A stretch of DNA of 57,971 nucleotides from CALAGJ01 sp964293305. GTDB lineage: Bacteria > Bacteroidota > Bacteroidia > Chitinophagales > Chitinophagaceae. The stretch lies in NCBI GenBank assembly GCA_964293305.1, contig CAXYYO010000021.1:1-57971 (forward strand), written 5' to 3'. The notes beneath the pieces were generated by a model. That model saw nothing but the letters and a program-made list of their open reading frames with translations. It had not been told where the DNA came from and did not search any database. Shown piece after piece: positions 17,137 through 24,838 of the stretch. The translations under genes were made by a program, and so were the position numbers. Position 1 is the first letter of the stretch. The number at the start of each line of letters is the position of its first letter.

Positions 17137-17859
17137 ATGGTAGCTATAGGAAATTTCTTTTTTAAATATCGCAATTGGATTTTTATCCTCTTTTATGCTG
17201 CTTTATTTATCCCCTCTCCGGCATTATTTTCAAAGGATGTTTTTGGAGAAGGTTATCTGTGGTTTCCCATTGCCGCAGGCTTAATCATAACTGTTATCGG
17301 ACAGCTCATTCGTGGGCTCACCATCGGGTTAGCCTATATCATACGAGGTGGTAAAGAAGGCAAACCTTATGCAGATGGACTTGTGACCACGGGCATATTT
17401 ACCCATTGTAGAAATCCACTTTATGTGGGCAATATTCTAATGCTGCTAGGTGTAGGCATCTTGGCCAATTCACTTTTCTATGTAGGTATTATGATTCCTA
17501 TGTTTTTATTTATTTATCAGGCTATAGTGCTGGCAGAAGAAAATTTTTTAAGGGGAAAATTTGGGAACGGATTTGATGCTTATTGCAAAGATGTAAACAG
17601 GTGGTGGCCAAAATTGTCAGGATTGGGTTCAACCCTTAATAGCATGGAGTTTAAATGGAAAAGATGGATACTGAAAGAACACACTACACAATACATTTGG
17701 CTGGCTGGTATCTTTCTTATCCTCTACTTAAAATATCCTGAGCTAAGTAATCATGATAATGATTTGCGCAACCAAAATATCATTATCAGCCTCAGTGTAT
17801 TGACCATAATTTATATACTTGTACGAGTGCTAAAAAAAACCGGAAGGATGACGGAATAG
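17137..17859 (+). CDS. Isoprenylcysteine carboxyl methyltransferase (ICMT/PEMT)-like membrane protein
   Basis: This 240-residue protein has about five to six hydrophobic segments. The conserved ICMT/phospholipid methyltransferase cofactor motif is GIFTHCRNPLYVGN (about residues 87-100, RNPxY), followed by EENFLRGKFGNGFDAYCKDVNRWWP (E-x2-L-x3-FG-x2-Y-x2-Y-x-x-x-V-x-x-x-x-P). These residues bind SAM within the membrane. Bacterial members methylate isoprenoid carboxylates, phospholipids or unknown small molecules. A longer C-terminus with two more predicted helices goes beyond the core. It starts 3 bases after cmoA, so the two are almost certainly co-translated. A 146-base gap then separates it from kbl. 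The substrate is unknown. Confidence 0.8.
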   Translation: MVAIGNFFFKYRNWIFILFYAALFIPSPALFSKDVFGEGYLWFPIAAGLIITVIGQLIRGLTIGLAYIIRGGKEGKPYADGLVTTGIFTHCRNPLYVGNILMLLGVGILANSLFYVGIMIPMFLFIYQAIVLAEENFLRGKFGNGFDAYCKDVNRWWPKLSGLGSTLNSMEFKWKRWILKEHTTQYIWLAGIFLILYLKYPELSNHDNDLRNQNIIISLSVLTIIYILVRVLKKTGRMTE

Positions 17860-17974
17860 TGATTTCTCTCAACTAGTTGCAAAATAATAAATGGATTGCT
17901 TCCTCCTTTGTCGTAGCCATGACGTTCTTTACTCGTTATCCGTTTTTGTGAGTAGGCATCATCATTCATTTCAT

Positions 17975-17982
17975 TACATTTG
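17975..17982 (+). promoter_or_regulatory. Bacteroidota-type -7 element upstream of kbl
   Basis: TACATTTG matches the TAnnTTTG consensus exactly and ends 23 bases before the kbl start codon. A clear -33 TTTG at the right spacing is not seen. Confidence 0.5.
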
Positions 17983-18005
17983 TCCGCAGAAAAAATTGCA
18001 GAAGT

Positions 18006-19193
18006 ATGAATGAAAGTTTTGTAAGCCGCATTGCCACTGAATTACAAGAAATTGAAGGCGCTGGATTGTTTAAAAATGAGCGAATAATTTCTAGTCCGCA
18101 AGGTCCAGAAATAATCGTAAATGGCAAAACAGTATTAAACTTTTGTGCAAATAACTACCTCGGTCTATCCTCTCATCCCAAAGTAATTGAAGCCTCCCAC
18201 AAAGCCATTGAAACACATGGTTATGGTATGAGCAGTGTACGTTTTATTTGTGGCACACAGGATATTCATAAAATTTTAGAACAAAAAATAGCCTCCTTTC
18301 TCGGCACAGAAGATACCATTCTTTATGCAGCCGCATTCGATGCAAATGGAGGAGTTTTTGAACCCTTGTTTAATGAACAAGATGCCATCATATCAGATGC
18401 ACTCAATCATGCTTCCATCATTGATGGGGTTAGGTTGTGTAAAGCACAACGATACAGATATGAGCATAATAATATGGCAGACCTAGAAGTAAAATTACAA
18501 GAGTCAGCAGCTTGCCGTAGCAGAATCATTGTTACAGATGGTTCATTTAGTATGGATGGCACCATTGCCCAGCTAGATAAAATTTGCGATCTGGCAGATC
18601 AGTATGATGCCATCGTGATGATTGATGAATGTCACTCTTCAGGCTTTCTCGGTAAGAGTGGAAGAGGCACACATGAGTATCGCAATGTAATGGGTAGAAT
18701 AGATATTATAACAGGCACACTTGGTAAAGCCCTAGGTGGTGCAAGTGGAGGATTTACAAGTGGTAAAAAGGAGATAATCGAAATGCTTCGCCAGCGCAGC
18801 CGGCCTTATTTGTTTTCAAATACCGTAGCACCTTCCATTGTAGGGGCATCTATTGCCGTGTTAGATATGCTTACAGAAACTACTTACCTCAGAGATAAAT
18901 TAGAAGACAATACAAGCTATTTCCGCACAGAAATGACAGCCGCAGGTTTCGATATAAAACCTGGAGATCATCCCATCGTACCCATCATGCTCTACGATGC
19001 TGTACTCAGTCAGCAGTTTGCTGCTAAACTCTTAGAAGAGGGTATTTATGTTATAGGATTTTTCTTTCCAGTAGTGGCTAAGGGACAGGCCCGCATAAGG
19101 GTACAACTCAGTGCTGCTCACGAAAGAGAACATTTAGACAAAGCCATTACGGCATTTACAAAAGTAGGAAAGGAATTAGAAGTAATTCAGTAA
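18006..19193 (+). CDS. kbl: Glycine C-acetyltransferase (2-amino-3-ketobutyrate CoA ligase)
   Basis: The 395-residue protein belongs to the alpha-oxoamine synthase family and is near the length of E. coli Kbl (398). Key blocks are NFCANNYLGLSSHP, YGMSSVRFICGTQ, DALNHASIIDG, and MIDECHSSGFLG. The PLP lysine is Lys241 in TGTLGKALGGASGG. FICGTQDIHK and RGTHEY favour Kbl over BioF, HemA or serine palmitoyltransferase. The enzyme cleaves 2-amino-3-oxobutyrate to glycine and acetyl-CoA in threonine breakdown. Threonine dehydrogenase is not adjacent. In Bacteroidota some Kbl-like proteins serve sphingolipid synthesis, but the motif set here fits Kbl better. A promoter-like TACATTTG lies upstream. 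Confidence 0.92.
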   Translation: MNESFVSRIATELQEIEGAGLFKNERIISSPQGPEIIVNGKTVLNFCANNYLGLSSHPKVIEASHKAIETHGYGMSSVRFICGTQDIHKILEQKIASFLGTEDTILYAAAFDANGGVFEPLFNEQDAIISDALNHASIIDGVRLCKAQRYRYEHNNMADLEVKLQESAACRSRIIVTDGSFSMDGTIAQLDKICDLADQYDAIVMIDECHSSGFLGKSGRGTHEYRNVMGRIDIITGTLGKALGGASGGFTSGKKEIIEMLRQRSRPYLFSNTVAPSIVGASIAVLDMLTETTYLRDKLEDNTSYFRTEMTAAGFDIKPGDHPIVPIMLYDAVLSQQFAAKLLEEGIYVIGFFFPVVAKGQARIRVQLSAAHEREHLDKAITAFTKVGKELEVIQ

Positions 19194-19233
19194 CGCTTCG
19201 CGTAATGATGGCCTTCTAGAAAGTATTTAATCG

Positions 19234-20067
19234 ATGAATGATATGTATAGAAATGTATTAGTGGTAGCTATTTTTATTTTGGGCATTGCTGCTTGCAGCC
19301 CAAATAATGTAACAGACGATAGTAGTCTCCACACTTATTTTGAAAAGTATAATGTAAATGGCAGTTTTGGAATGTTTGATAATGGCGCCGGAAAGTTTTT
19401 TGTACATAATCTGGGAAGATTTAAAGATAGTGCATACCAGCCGGGTTTTACTTTTTCCATCATTAGTAGTTTAGTAGGAATTGAAACTGGAAAAATAAGA
19501 GATGAAAAAATAATGCTGGCTTTAAATAGTTTTTCTTCTTCAGATACATCACTGTCAGGAAAAGAGGAGTGCAATATGGTGCAGGCATTTAAGGGGCATA
19601 CTACTGAATATTTTCACACACTAAATAACGCAATTGGAAAAGATACACTTCAGCATTGGTTAGATACATTGGGTTATGGTAGTTTGATAAAGAAATATAA
19701 AATTGTAGATCTTCAAAAATTTTGGATGGACAATAGCCTACAAGTAACTGCAGATGAGCAATTGGGATTAATGAAAAAACTCTATTTCAAACAGCTTCCT
19801 ATGCAGCAGCGTAGCCAAACCATTGTTAAAGAACAACTCAGCCAGGAAGCAAATAGTAATTTTAATATTAGTTATATTAATAGCAATAGCATAATCGTAA
19901 ACAATAGATACTATAACTGGATAGCCGGTTGGATAGAAGAAAATAAGCATCCCTATTTTTTTGTACTACATACTGATGCCAGTACAGCAACAAATCTCTC
20001 CGAATCAAGCAAGGAATTATTATACGACATGCTCAAGCATTATGGTTTTTTTGAAGGTAAAAGATAG
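19234..20067 (+). CDS. Class D beta-lactamase-like lipoprotein lacking the active-site motifs (pseudoenzyme)
   Basis: This 277-residue protein starts with a lipoprotein signal (MNDMYRNVLVVAIFILGIAAC; lipobox IAAC, Cys21). The rest follows the class D beta-lactamase/BlaR sensor layout: FGMFDNGAGKFFVHN, then PGFTFSIISSLVGIETGKIRDE, FWMDNSLQVTADEQ and WIAGWIEENKHPYFF. Where active enzymes have STFK the sequence reads F72-T-F-S75, so both the acylated serine and the carbamylated lysine are missing. The second motif SxV is replaced by HTT, and KTG before the GW strand is absent. It therefore should not hydrolyse or stably bind beta-lactams. Reading frame and length are intact, which argues against a pseudogene. 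It is probably anchored in the periplasm or outer membrane. The role is unknown. Confidence 0.8.
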   Translation: MNDMYRNVLVVAIFILGIAACSPNNVTDDSSLHTYFEKYNVNGSFGMFDNGAGKFFVHNLGRFKDSAYQPGFTFSIISSLVGIETGKIRDEKIMLALNSFSSSDTSLSGKEECNMVQAFKGHTTEYFHTLNNAIGKDTLQHWLDTLGYGSLIKKYKIVDLQKFWMDNSLQVTADEQLGLMKKLYFKQLPMQQRSQTIVKEQLSQEANSNFNISYINSNSIIVNNRYYNWIAGWIEENKHPYFFVLHTDASTATNLSESSKELLYDMLKHYGFFEGKR

Positions 20068-20388
20068 TCGTTTAAAGAAGCAATTAAAGTATTCCATTTA
20101 CTTCCAAAGCATACTTTGGTAAGTAGTTTAATTTGATGATTAAATTATATACCCTGCTAGAAATGTAAAATCTATTTCATCCCTTTCACTTGTGATGGAT
20201 AAATGCTTTGTGTCCAAATGATGTTATTGCATCGCTGAATTTTTATCCGGACCTATTTATTCAACATTTTCTGTAGAAATGATACAGTGTAAACACAAAT
20301 GTTGATTTTTTTATCCCCAAAAACATTGAAATCTGTTTCATTTTAGCGGGGCAGACCCCTATCTTTGCGGCAAATTTTATAGACTACT
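20068..20388. other. Intergenic region carrying the atp operon promoter
   Basis: The 321 bases are AT-rich and hold no open frame worth calling. The only recognisable site is the -7 element at 20360-20367, just before atpB. No hairpin suitable as a terminator for the preceding lipoprotein gene is evident. Confidence 0.6.
20360..20367 (+). promoter_or_regulatory. -7 element of the atp operon promoter
   Basis: TATCTTTG matches the TAnnTTTG consensus of the Bacteroidota housekeeping sigma factor. It ends 21 bases before the atpB ATG. A TTTC at about 20336 sits near where a -33 TTTG would be expected. Confidence 0.6.
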
Positions 20389-21525
20389 ATGCTTCCTCAA
20401 CGTTTGAAACTCTTGCTGATAGCGGCTTTCGGAATGATGTTTATACTATGTACCAAGCCGTCTTTTTCCCAGCATGAAGGCCATGATAATGCAGAAGGTG
20501 CAGAACAGCACGATGCCGCACCCGCAGAAGAAAAAGAAGGCTTTGATGCCGCTGAAGTTATTTTCGGTCATATTTTAGATAATCATGACTACCATATTTC
20601 AGGTTATGAAGACGAAAATGGAGTAGAGCATCATATCTCAATTCCTTTACCCATAATGATATATAGCCAACAACGTGGATTTACGGCTTTTATGTCATCA
20701 AAATTTGAGCATGGCCATACGGCTTATGATGGTTATAAGTTAGAGGACGGAAAAATAATTGCTGTAAATGAGGACGGCAGTGCAGATGAAACAGTCTCTT
20801 TAATCGACTTATCCCTTACTAGAAATGTAGTTCAAATGCTTTTTGCCCTTACCATTTTGGTGTGGCTTATGCTAAGTATAGCAGCTACTTATAGAAAAGG
20901 TCAGGGTGTAAAAACGGCACCAAAAGGAAAACAGAGTTTGTTAGAGCCGGTAATTATTTTTGTAAGAGATGAAGTGGCAAAACCAAACCTCCGTCATAAA
21001 TACGAAAAATATTTGCCTTATTTGCTTACTGTATTTTTCTTCATTTTAATCAATAATATTTTTGGATTAATACCTGGCACAGCCAATGTAACAGGTAATA
21101 TAGCCTTCACGGTAGTACTTGGAGTAATATCCTTTGTGGTTATTCTTTTTAGTACAAATAGTCATTTCTGGGGTCATATTTTTAATCCTCCTGGGGTGCC
21201 GGGTTTTGTAAAACCAATATTGGTATTGGTAGAATTTTTGGGTGTGTTTATAAAGCCATTTGCATTAATCATTCGTTTGTTTGCAAATATGGTGGCTGGT
21301 CACATCATTATTATCTGTTTAATTTCTCTGATATTTATATTTGGTGGTATGAATGCTGGAGCTGGTTGGGGGGCATCTCCTGTGGCTATTGGCTTTACCA
21401 TTTTCATTTATTTCATTGAAGTTTTGGTTGCTTTTTTACAGGCATTTATCTTCACAAATCTTACCGCAGTATTTATCGGTGCAGCTTTTGAAGGTGAACA
21501 TCATCATGAAGAAGCAGCACATTAA
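20389..21525 (+). CDS. atpB: ATP synthase F0 subunit a
   Basis: This 378-residue subunit is longer than the E. coli form (271). It starts with a signal peptide (ending near SFSQ), then a His/Glu/Asp-rich periplasmic region of about 110 residues. This form is usual in Bacteroidota. Membrane helices occupy about residues 145-370. The essential arginine is in ALIIRLFANMVAGH, followed by the last helices (FIYFIEVLVAFLQAFIFTNL). The subunit forms the proton half-channels against the c ring. It is the first gene of atpBEFHA; the subunit c gene begins 92 bases downstream. The tail (EGEHHHEEAAH) is His-rich. Confidence 0.95.
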   Translation: MLPQRLKLLLIAAFGMMFILCTKPSFSQHEGHDNAEGAEQHDAAPAEEKEGFDAAEVIFGHILDNHDYHISGYEDENGVEHHISIPLPIMIYSQQRGFTAFMSSKFEHGHTAYDGYKLEDGKIIAVNEDGSADETVSLIDLSLTRNVVQMLFALTILVWLMLSIAATYRKGQGVKTAPKGKQSLLEPVIIFVRDEVAKPNLRHKYEKYLPYLLTVFFFILINNIFGLIPGTANVTGNIAFTVVLGVISFVVILFSTNSHFWGHIFNPPGVPGFVKPILVLVEFLGVFIKPFALIIRLFANMVAGHIIIICLISLIFIFGGMNAGAGWGASPVAIGFTIFIYFIEVLVAFLQAFIFTNLTAVFIGAAFEGEHHHEEAAH

Positions 21526-21617
21526 TTATTTCAAGTCAAAATATTTTGACAAAAACATTGCTTAAAGCGGATAGCGGCAAGCATTAAAAAGTCTTTTTTT
21601 AATTTAAATATATAAAC

Positions 21618-21866
21618 ATGGATTTAGCTACAGTATTGTTGAGCGAAGTTGCAAATGCAAACATGGGTGGTGCTATCGGTGCAGGTTTAGCTGCTATCGG
21701 TGCTGGTATTGGTATCGGTCAAATTGGTAAGGGTGCCGTTGAAGGTATTGCTCGCCAACCAGAAGCTACTAATGACATTCGTGCAAACATGATTCTTGCT
21801 GCTGCCCTTGTAGAAGGTGCTGCACTTTTCGGAATCATTGTAGGCTTCCTCGCTATGGTGCTTTAA
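21618..21866 (+). CDS. atpE: ATP synthase F0 subunit c
   Basis: This 82-residue proteolipid has two transmembrane helices. The first has the Gly/Ala-rich packing motif GAGLAAIGAGIGIG. The polar loop is RQPEA. The second helix carries the proton-carrying glutamate in ALVEGAALFG. No Q/T/S sodium-binding set surrounds it: the first helix reads GIGIGQIG, and the single Gln there is not enough to claim sodium specificity, so protons are the default assumption. Codon usage is more regular (GGT, GCT) than in neighbours, as expected of a highly expressed gene. It lies between atpB and atpF. Confidence 0.96.
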   Translation: MDLATVLLSEVANANMGGAIGAGLAAIGAGIGIGQIGKGAVEGIARQPEATNDIRANMILAAALVEGAALFGIIVGFLAMVL

Positions 21867-21975
21867 TCACCAAGCTGAAAAAATTACTGCATCCAAGGCA
21901 CAGGGCGGAGGGTGCAGTTTTAAAACTTAATTTAATTGATTTTCAACATATCAATAAAATATCAAATAAAAATAA

Positions 21976-22470
21976 ATGAAACTTCTTACTCCAGATCCGG
22001 GTTTAATAGTATGGACACTCCTTGCATTTCTAGTTGTATTTTTCATTCTTGGAAAGTATGCTTGGCCTTCCATTCTTAATGCGTTAAAGGAAAGAGAACA
22101 AGGAATAGCAGATGCAATAGCTACTGCAGAAAAAGTAAAAGCTGAAATGGCTCAAATGAGCAATGAAAGTGAGGCACTTATGCAAAAGGCTAGAGAAGAA
22201 AGATCTGCTACGATTAAAGAAGCTAAAGAGTCTGCTGATAAAATGATAGCAGATGCCCGTGAAAAAGCCAAATCAGAATACGATCGTATTGTGGCTGAAG
22301 CGCAAATGGCCATTACACAACAAAAAAATGCCGCACTTACAGATGTTAAGAATCAAGTGGGTGCTTTAGTAATAGAAGTAAGTGAAAAAGTATTGCGTAG
22401 GGAATTAAGCAATAAGTCAGAGCAGGAAAAATATATTCAGGATTTGACAGGTGCTGTAAAGCTGAATTAA
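21976..22470 (+). CDS. atpF: ATP synthase F0 subunit b
   Basis: The 164-residue protein has one N-terminal membrane helix (about residues 8-28, LIVWTLLAFLVVFFILGKYAWP). A long charged helix continues to the end, rich in Ala, Glu and Lys, forming the right-handed coiled-coil peripheral stalk. Length and layout fit subunit b. The 109-base gap from atpE lacks a terminator, and atpH follows after 39 bases, so it is part of the same transcript. There is one b gene, so a homodimer is expected. Confidence 0.95.
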   Translation: MKLLTPDPGLIVWTLLAFLVVFFILGKYAWPSILNALKEREQGIADAIATAEKVKAEMAQMSNESEALMQKAREERSATIKEAKESADKMIADAREKAKSEYDRIVAEAQMAITQQKNAALTDVKNQVGALVIEVSEKVLRRELSNKSEQEKYIQDLTGAVKLN

Positions 22471-22509
22471 TACTTTAATATTCTTACTCATCATTTCAAA
22501 TCAGAATAA

Positions 22510-23073
22510 ATGCCAAATCCACGTTTAGCAGCCAGGTATGCCAAAAGTATTATAGACTTATCAGTAGAAAGAAGTCAACTTAGTGCTGTACACGCTGATA
22601 TGTTGTACTTGCAGGCAGTTACAAAAGGTAGCCGGGAATTTACCGGAATATTGCGCAGCCCCATTATAAAAGGAGATAAAAAAGAAAACATTATTAAGGC
22701 TGTTATTGCTGGTAAAATCAGTGATTTATCTCAAGCATTTATAAAGCTGTTGATCAATAAAGGAAGGGAAAGAGATTTACCAGAAATTGCCGATGCCTTT
22801 ATTGAGCAATACAATAAAATGAACGGCATTACAAAAGTAACTTTGACAACCGCAGTGCCTGCTGATGAAGCATTGAAAAATATCATCAAAGAGCGTTTGC
22901 AAAAAGATGCCGGATTACAAACAGTACACTTAGAATCTGTGGTAGATGAAACTATTATTGGAGGATTTAAATTGGAATTCAATAATAATTTGGTAGATGC
23001 AAGCGTCCTCCACGATTTAAACGTTATCAAAAAACAATTTAGCGCCAATCTCTATATACAGAGTATTCGCTAA
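22510..23073 (+). CDS. atpH: ATP synthase F1 subunit delta
   Basis: This 187-residue protein starts PNPRLAARYAKSIIDLSVE, the typical helical N-terminal domain that binds the alpha N-termini. It ends with the conserved C-terminal block VVDETIIGGFKLEFNNNLVDASVLHDL (family pattern DPxLIGGhxhxxxxxxxDxSh). It joins the peripheral stalk to the F1 head. It lies between atpF and atpA on the same strand, with a 92-base gap to the atpA start chosen here. Confidence 0.95.
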   Translation: MPNPRLAARYAKSIIDLSVERSQLSAVHADMLYLQAVTKGSREFTGILRSPIIKGDKKENIIKAVIAGKISDLSQAFIKLLINKGRERDLPEIADAFIEQYNKMNGITKVTLTTAVPADEALKNIIKERLQKDAGLQTVHLESVVDETIIGGFKLEFNNNLVDASVLHDLNVIKKQFSANLYIQSIR

Positions 23074-23165
23074 AAATAACTGGTACATCCCCCGATGTGG
23101 CCTGATGTCTAAAACATTTTCAAATGAAATACCTTCACGGGGGTGAGGGGAATAAAAACAGAAAT

Positions 23166-24743
23166 ATGGTAGCAATAAAGCCAGATGAAATTTCAGCCAT
23201 TCTGCGTCAGCAGTTGGGCAACTTCAATTCCTCTGCCGAATTGGAAGAAGTAGGTACAGTACTTCAGGTGGGTGATGGCATTGCCCGTGTATATGGATTA
23301 AATAATGTACAAAGTGGTGAGCTGGTAGAGTTTGAAAGTGGAGTAAGAGCCATAGCGCTAAACTTAGAAGAAGACAATGTAGGTGTGGTATTAATGGGAG
23401 AAAGCACAGGTATAAAAGAAGGTGGTAAAGTACGCCGCACAGGTCAGATAGCCTCTATCAAAGTAGGCGAAAGTATGCTGGGCCGTGTTATTAATACACT
23501 GGGCTTACCTATTGATGGTAAAGGTCCGCTTACTGGAGATTTATATGAAATGCCTTTGGAGCGTAAAGCACCGGGTGTAATTTTTAGAGAGCCTGTAAAA
23601 GAGCCATTGCAAACTGGTATTAAAGCAATTGATGCCATGATTCCAGTGGGCCGTGGCCAGCGTGAATTGGTAATTGGTGACCGTCAAACCGGTAAGACAG
23701 CCATCTGTATTGACACTATTATCAATCAAAAAGAATTTTACGAAGCAGGTAAGCCTGTTTATTGTATATATGTGGCTATTGGTCAGAAGGCTTCAACAGT
23801 AGCAGGTGTAATGAAAACACTTGCTGACAATGGTGCTATGCCATATACCATTATTGTATCTGCCAGTGCCAGTGACCCTGCGCCACAGCAGTTCTACGCA
23901 CCTTTTGCAGGAGCAGCTATTGGAGAATTTTTCCGTGATACCGGACGTGCCGCATTGATCATTTATGATGATTTGAGTAAGCAAGCTGTTGCCTATCGTG
24001 AGGTATCATTATTGCTTCGTCGTCCACCGGGTCGTGAAGCATATCCTGGTGATGTATTCTACTTACATAGTCGCTTACTAGAGCGTGCAGCAAAAGTTAT
24101 TGCCAATGATGATGTTGCCAAAAATATGAATGATTGTCCTGCAAGCATCAAGCACCTTGTAAAAGGTGGTGGTTCTTTAACTGCATTGCCAATTATTGAA
24201 ACACAGGCGGGTGACGTTTCTGCATATATTCCAACAAATGTAATCTCCATTACAGATGGTCAGATATTCTTAGAAGGTAACTTATTTAATGCTGGTATTC
24301 GTCCAGCCATCAACGTGGGTATATCCGTGAGCCGTGTGGGTGGTAATGCACAAATAAAATCCATGAAAAAAGTGGCTGGTACACTTAAATTAGACCAAGC
24401 ACTTTATCGTGAAATGGAAGCTTTCTCAAAATTTGGTGGTGATTTAGATGCCGCTACAAAGTTAGTATTAGATAAAGGTGCCCGCAATGTGGAAATATTA
24501 AAACAACCACAGTTTAGTCCGGCACGTGTAGAAGATCAAGTAGCTATCATTTACTTAGGAACCCAAGGTTTACTTCGTGAAGTTGCTGTAAAAAATGTAA
24601 GAGCATTTGAAGATCATTTCATTACTGAAATGCGCAATCGGATGCCAGAAATACTCACCGAGTTTAAGAACGGAATTCTAAAAGATGAAAGTATTGCTAA
24701 AATGACTGAAATGGCAAAAGGCCTAATGGCTCAATACAAATAA
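23166..24743 (+). CDS. atpA: ATP synthase F1 subunit alpha
   Basis: The start at 23166 (MVAIKPDEISAILRQQL) matches the family N-terminus. An in-frame ATG 42 bases upstream adds a non-conserved leader. The product has 525 residues. Walker A is GDRQTGKTA, preceded by the family's VPVGRGQREL-type block (here MIPVGRGQREL). The signature PAINVGISVSRVGG is near residue 380. It forms the non-catalytic nucleotide sites of F1. A strong terminator follows 19 bases after the stop, and the next gene is on the opposite strand. atpG, normally next in the order, is therefore not in this operon, nor are atpD and atpC. Confidence 0.97.
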   Translation: MVAIKPDEISAILRQQLGNFNSSAELEEVGTVLQVGDGIARVYGLNNVQSGELVEFESGVRAIALNLEEDNVGVVLMGESTGIKEGGKVRRTGQIASIKVGESMLGRVINTLGLPIDGKGPLTGDLYEMPLERKAPGVIFREPVKEPLQTGIKAIDAMIPVGRGQRELVIGDRQTGKTAICIDTIINQKEFYEAGKPVYCIYVAIGQKASTVAGVMKTLADNGAMPYTIIVSASASDPAPQQFYAPFAGAAIGEFFRDTGRAALIIYDDLSKQAVAYREVSLLLRRPPGREAYPGDVFYLHSRLLERAAKVIANDDVAKNMNDCPASIKHLVKGGGSLTALPIIETQAGDVSAYIPTNVISITDGQIFLEGNLFNAGIRPAINVGISVSRVGGNAQIKSMKKVAGTLKLDQALYREMEAFSKFGGDLDAATKLVLDKGARNVEILKQPQFSPARVEDQVAIIYLGTQGLLREVAVKNVRAFEDHFITEMRNRMPEILTEFKNGILKDESIAKMTEMAKGLMAQYK

Positions 24744-24762
24744 AGTCAATCTATTTTTATAC

Positions 24763-24788
24763 AAGCCCCTTCATTGGGGCTTTTTTTA
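24763..24788 (+). terminator. Rho-independent terminator of the atpBEFHA operon
   Basis: The stem AAGCCCC / GGGGCTT with a five- to six-base loop is followed by an unbroken run of T. It begins 19 bases after the atpA stop and confirms that transcription ends before an atpG could follow. Confidence 0.9.
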
Positions 24789-24838
24789 GTTTTTGCCACT
24801 GCGTGGAATGTTTCTTCGCATGGTACCCACCCATAACA

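Noticed and set aside
19192..19220. CGCTTCGCG hairpin after kbl as a terminator or REP copy
   Set aside because: The stem is very short, there is no T-run, and it lacks the CCC-GGG core of the REP-like family.
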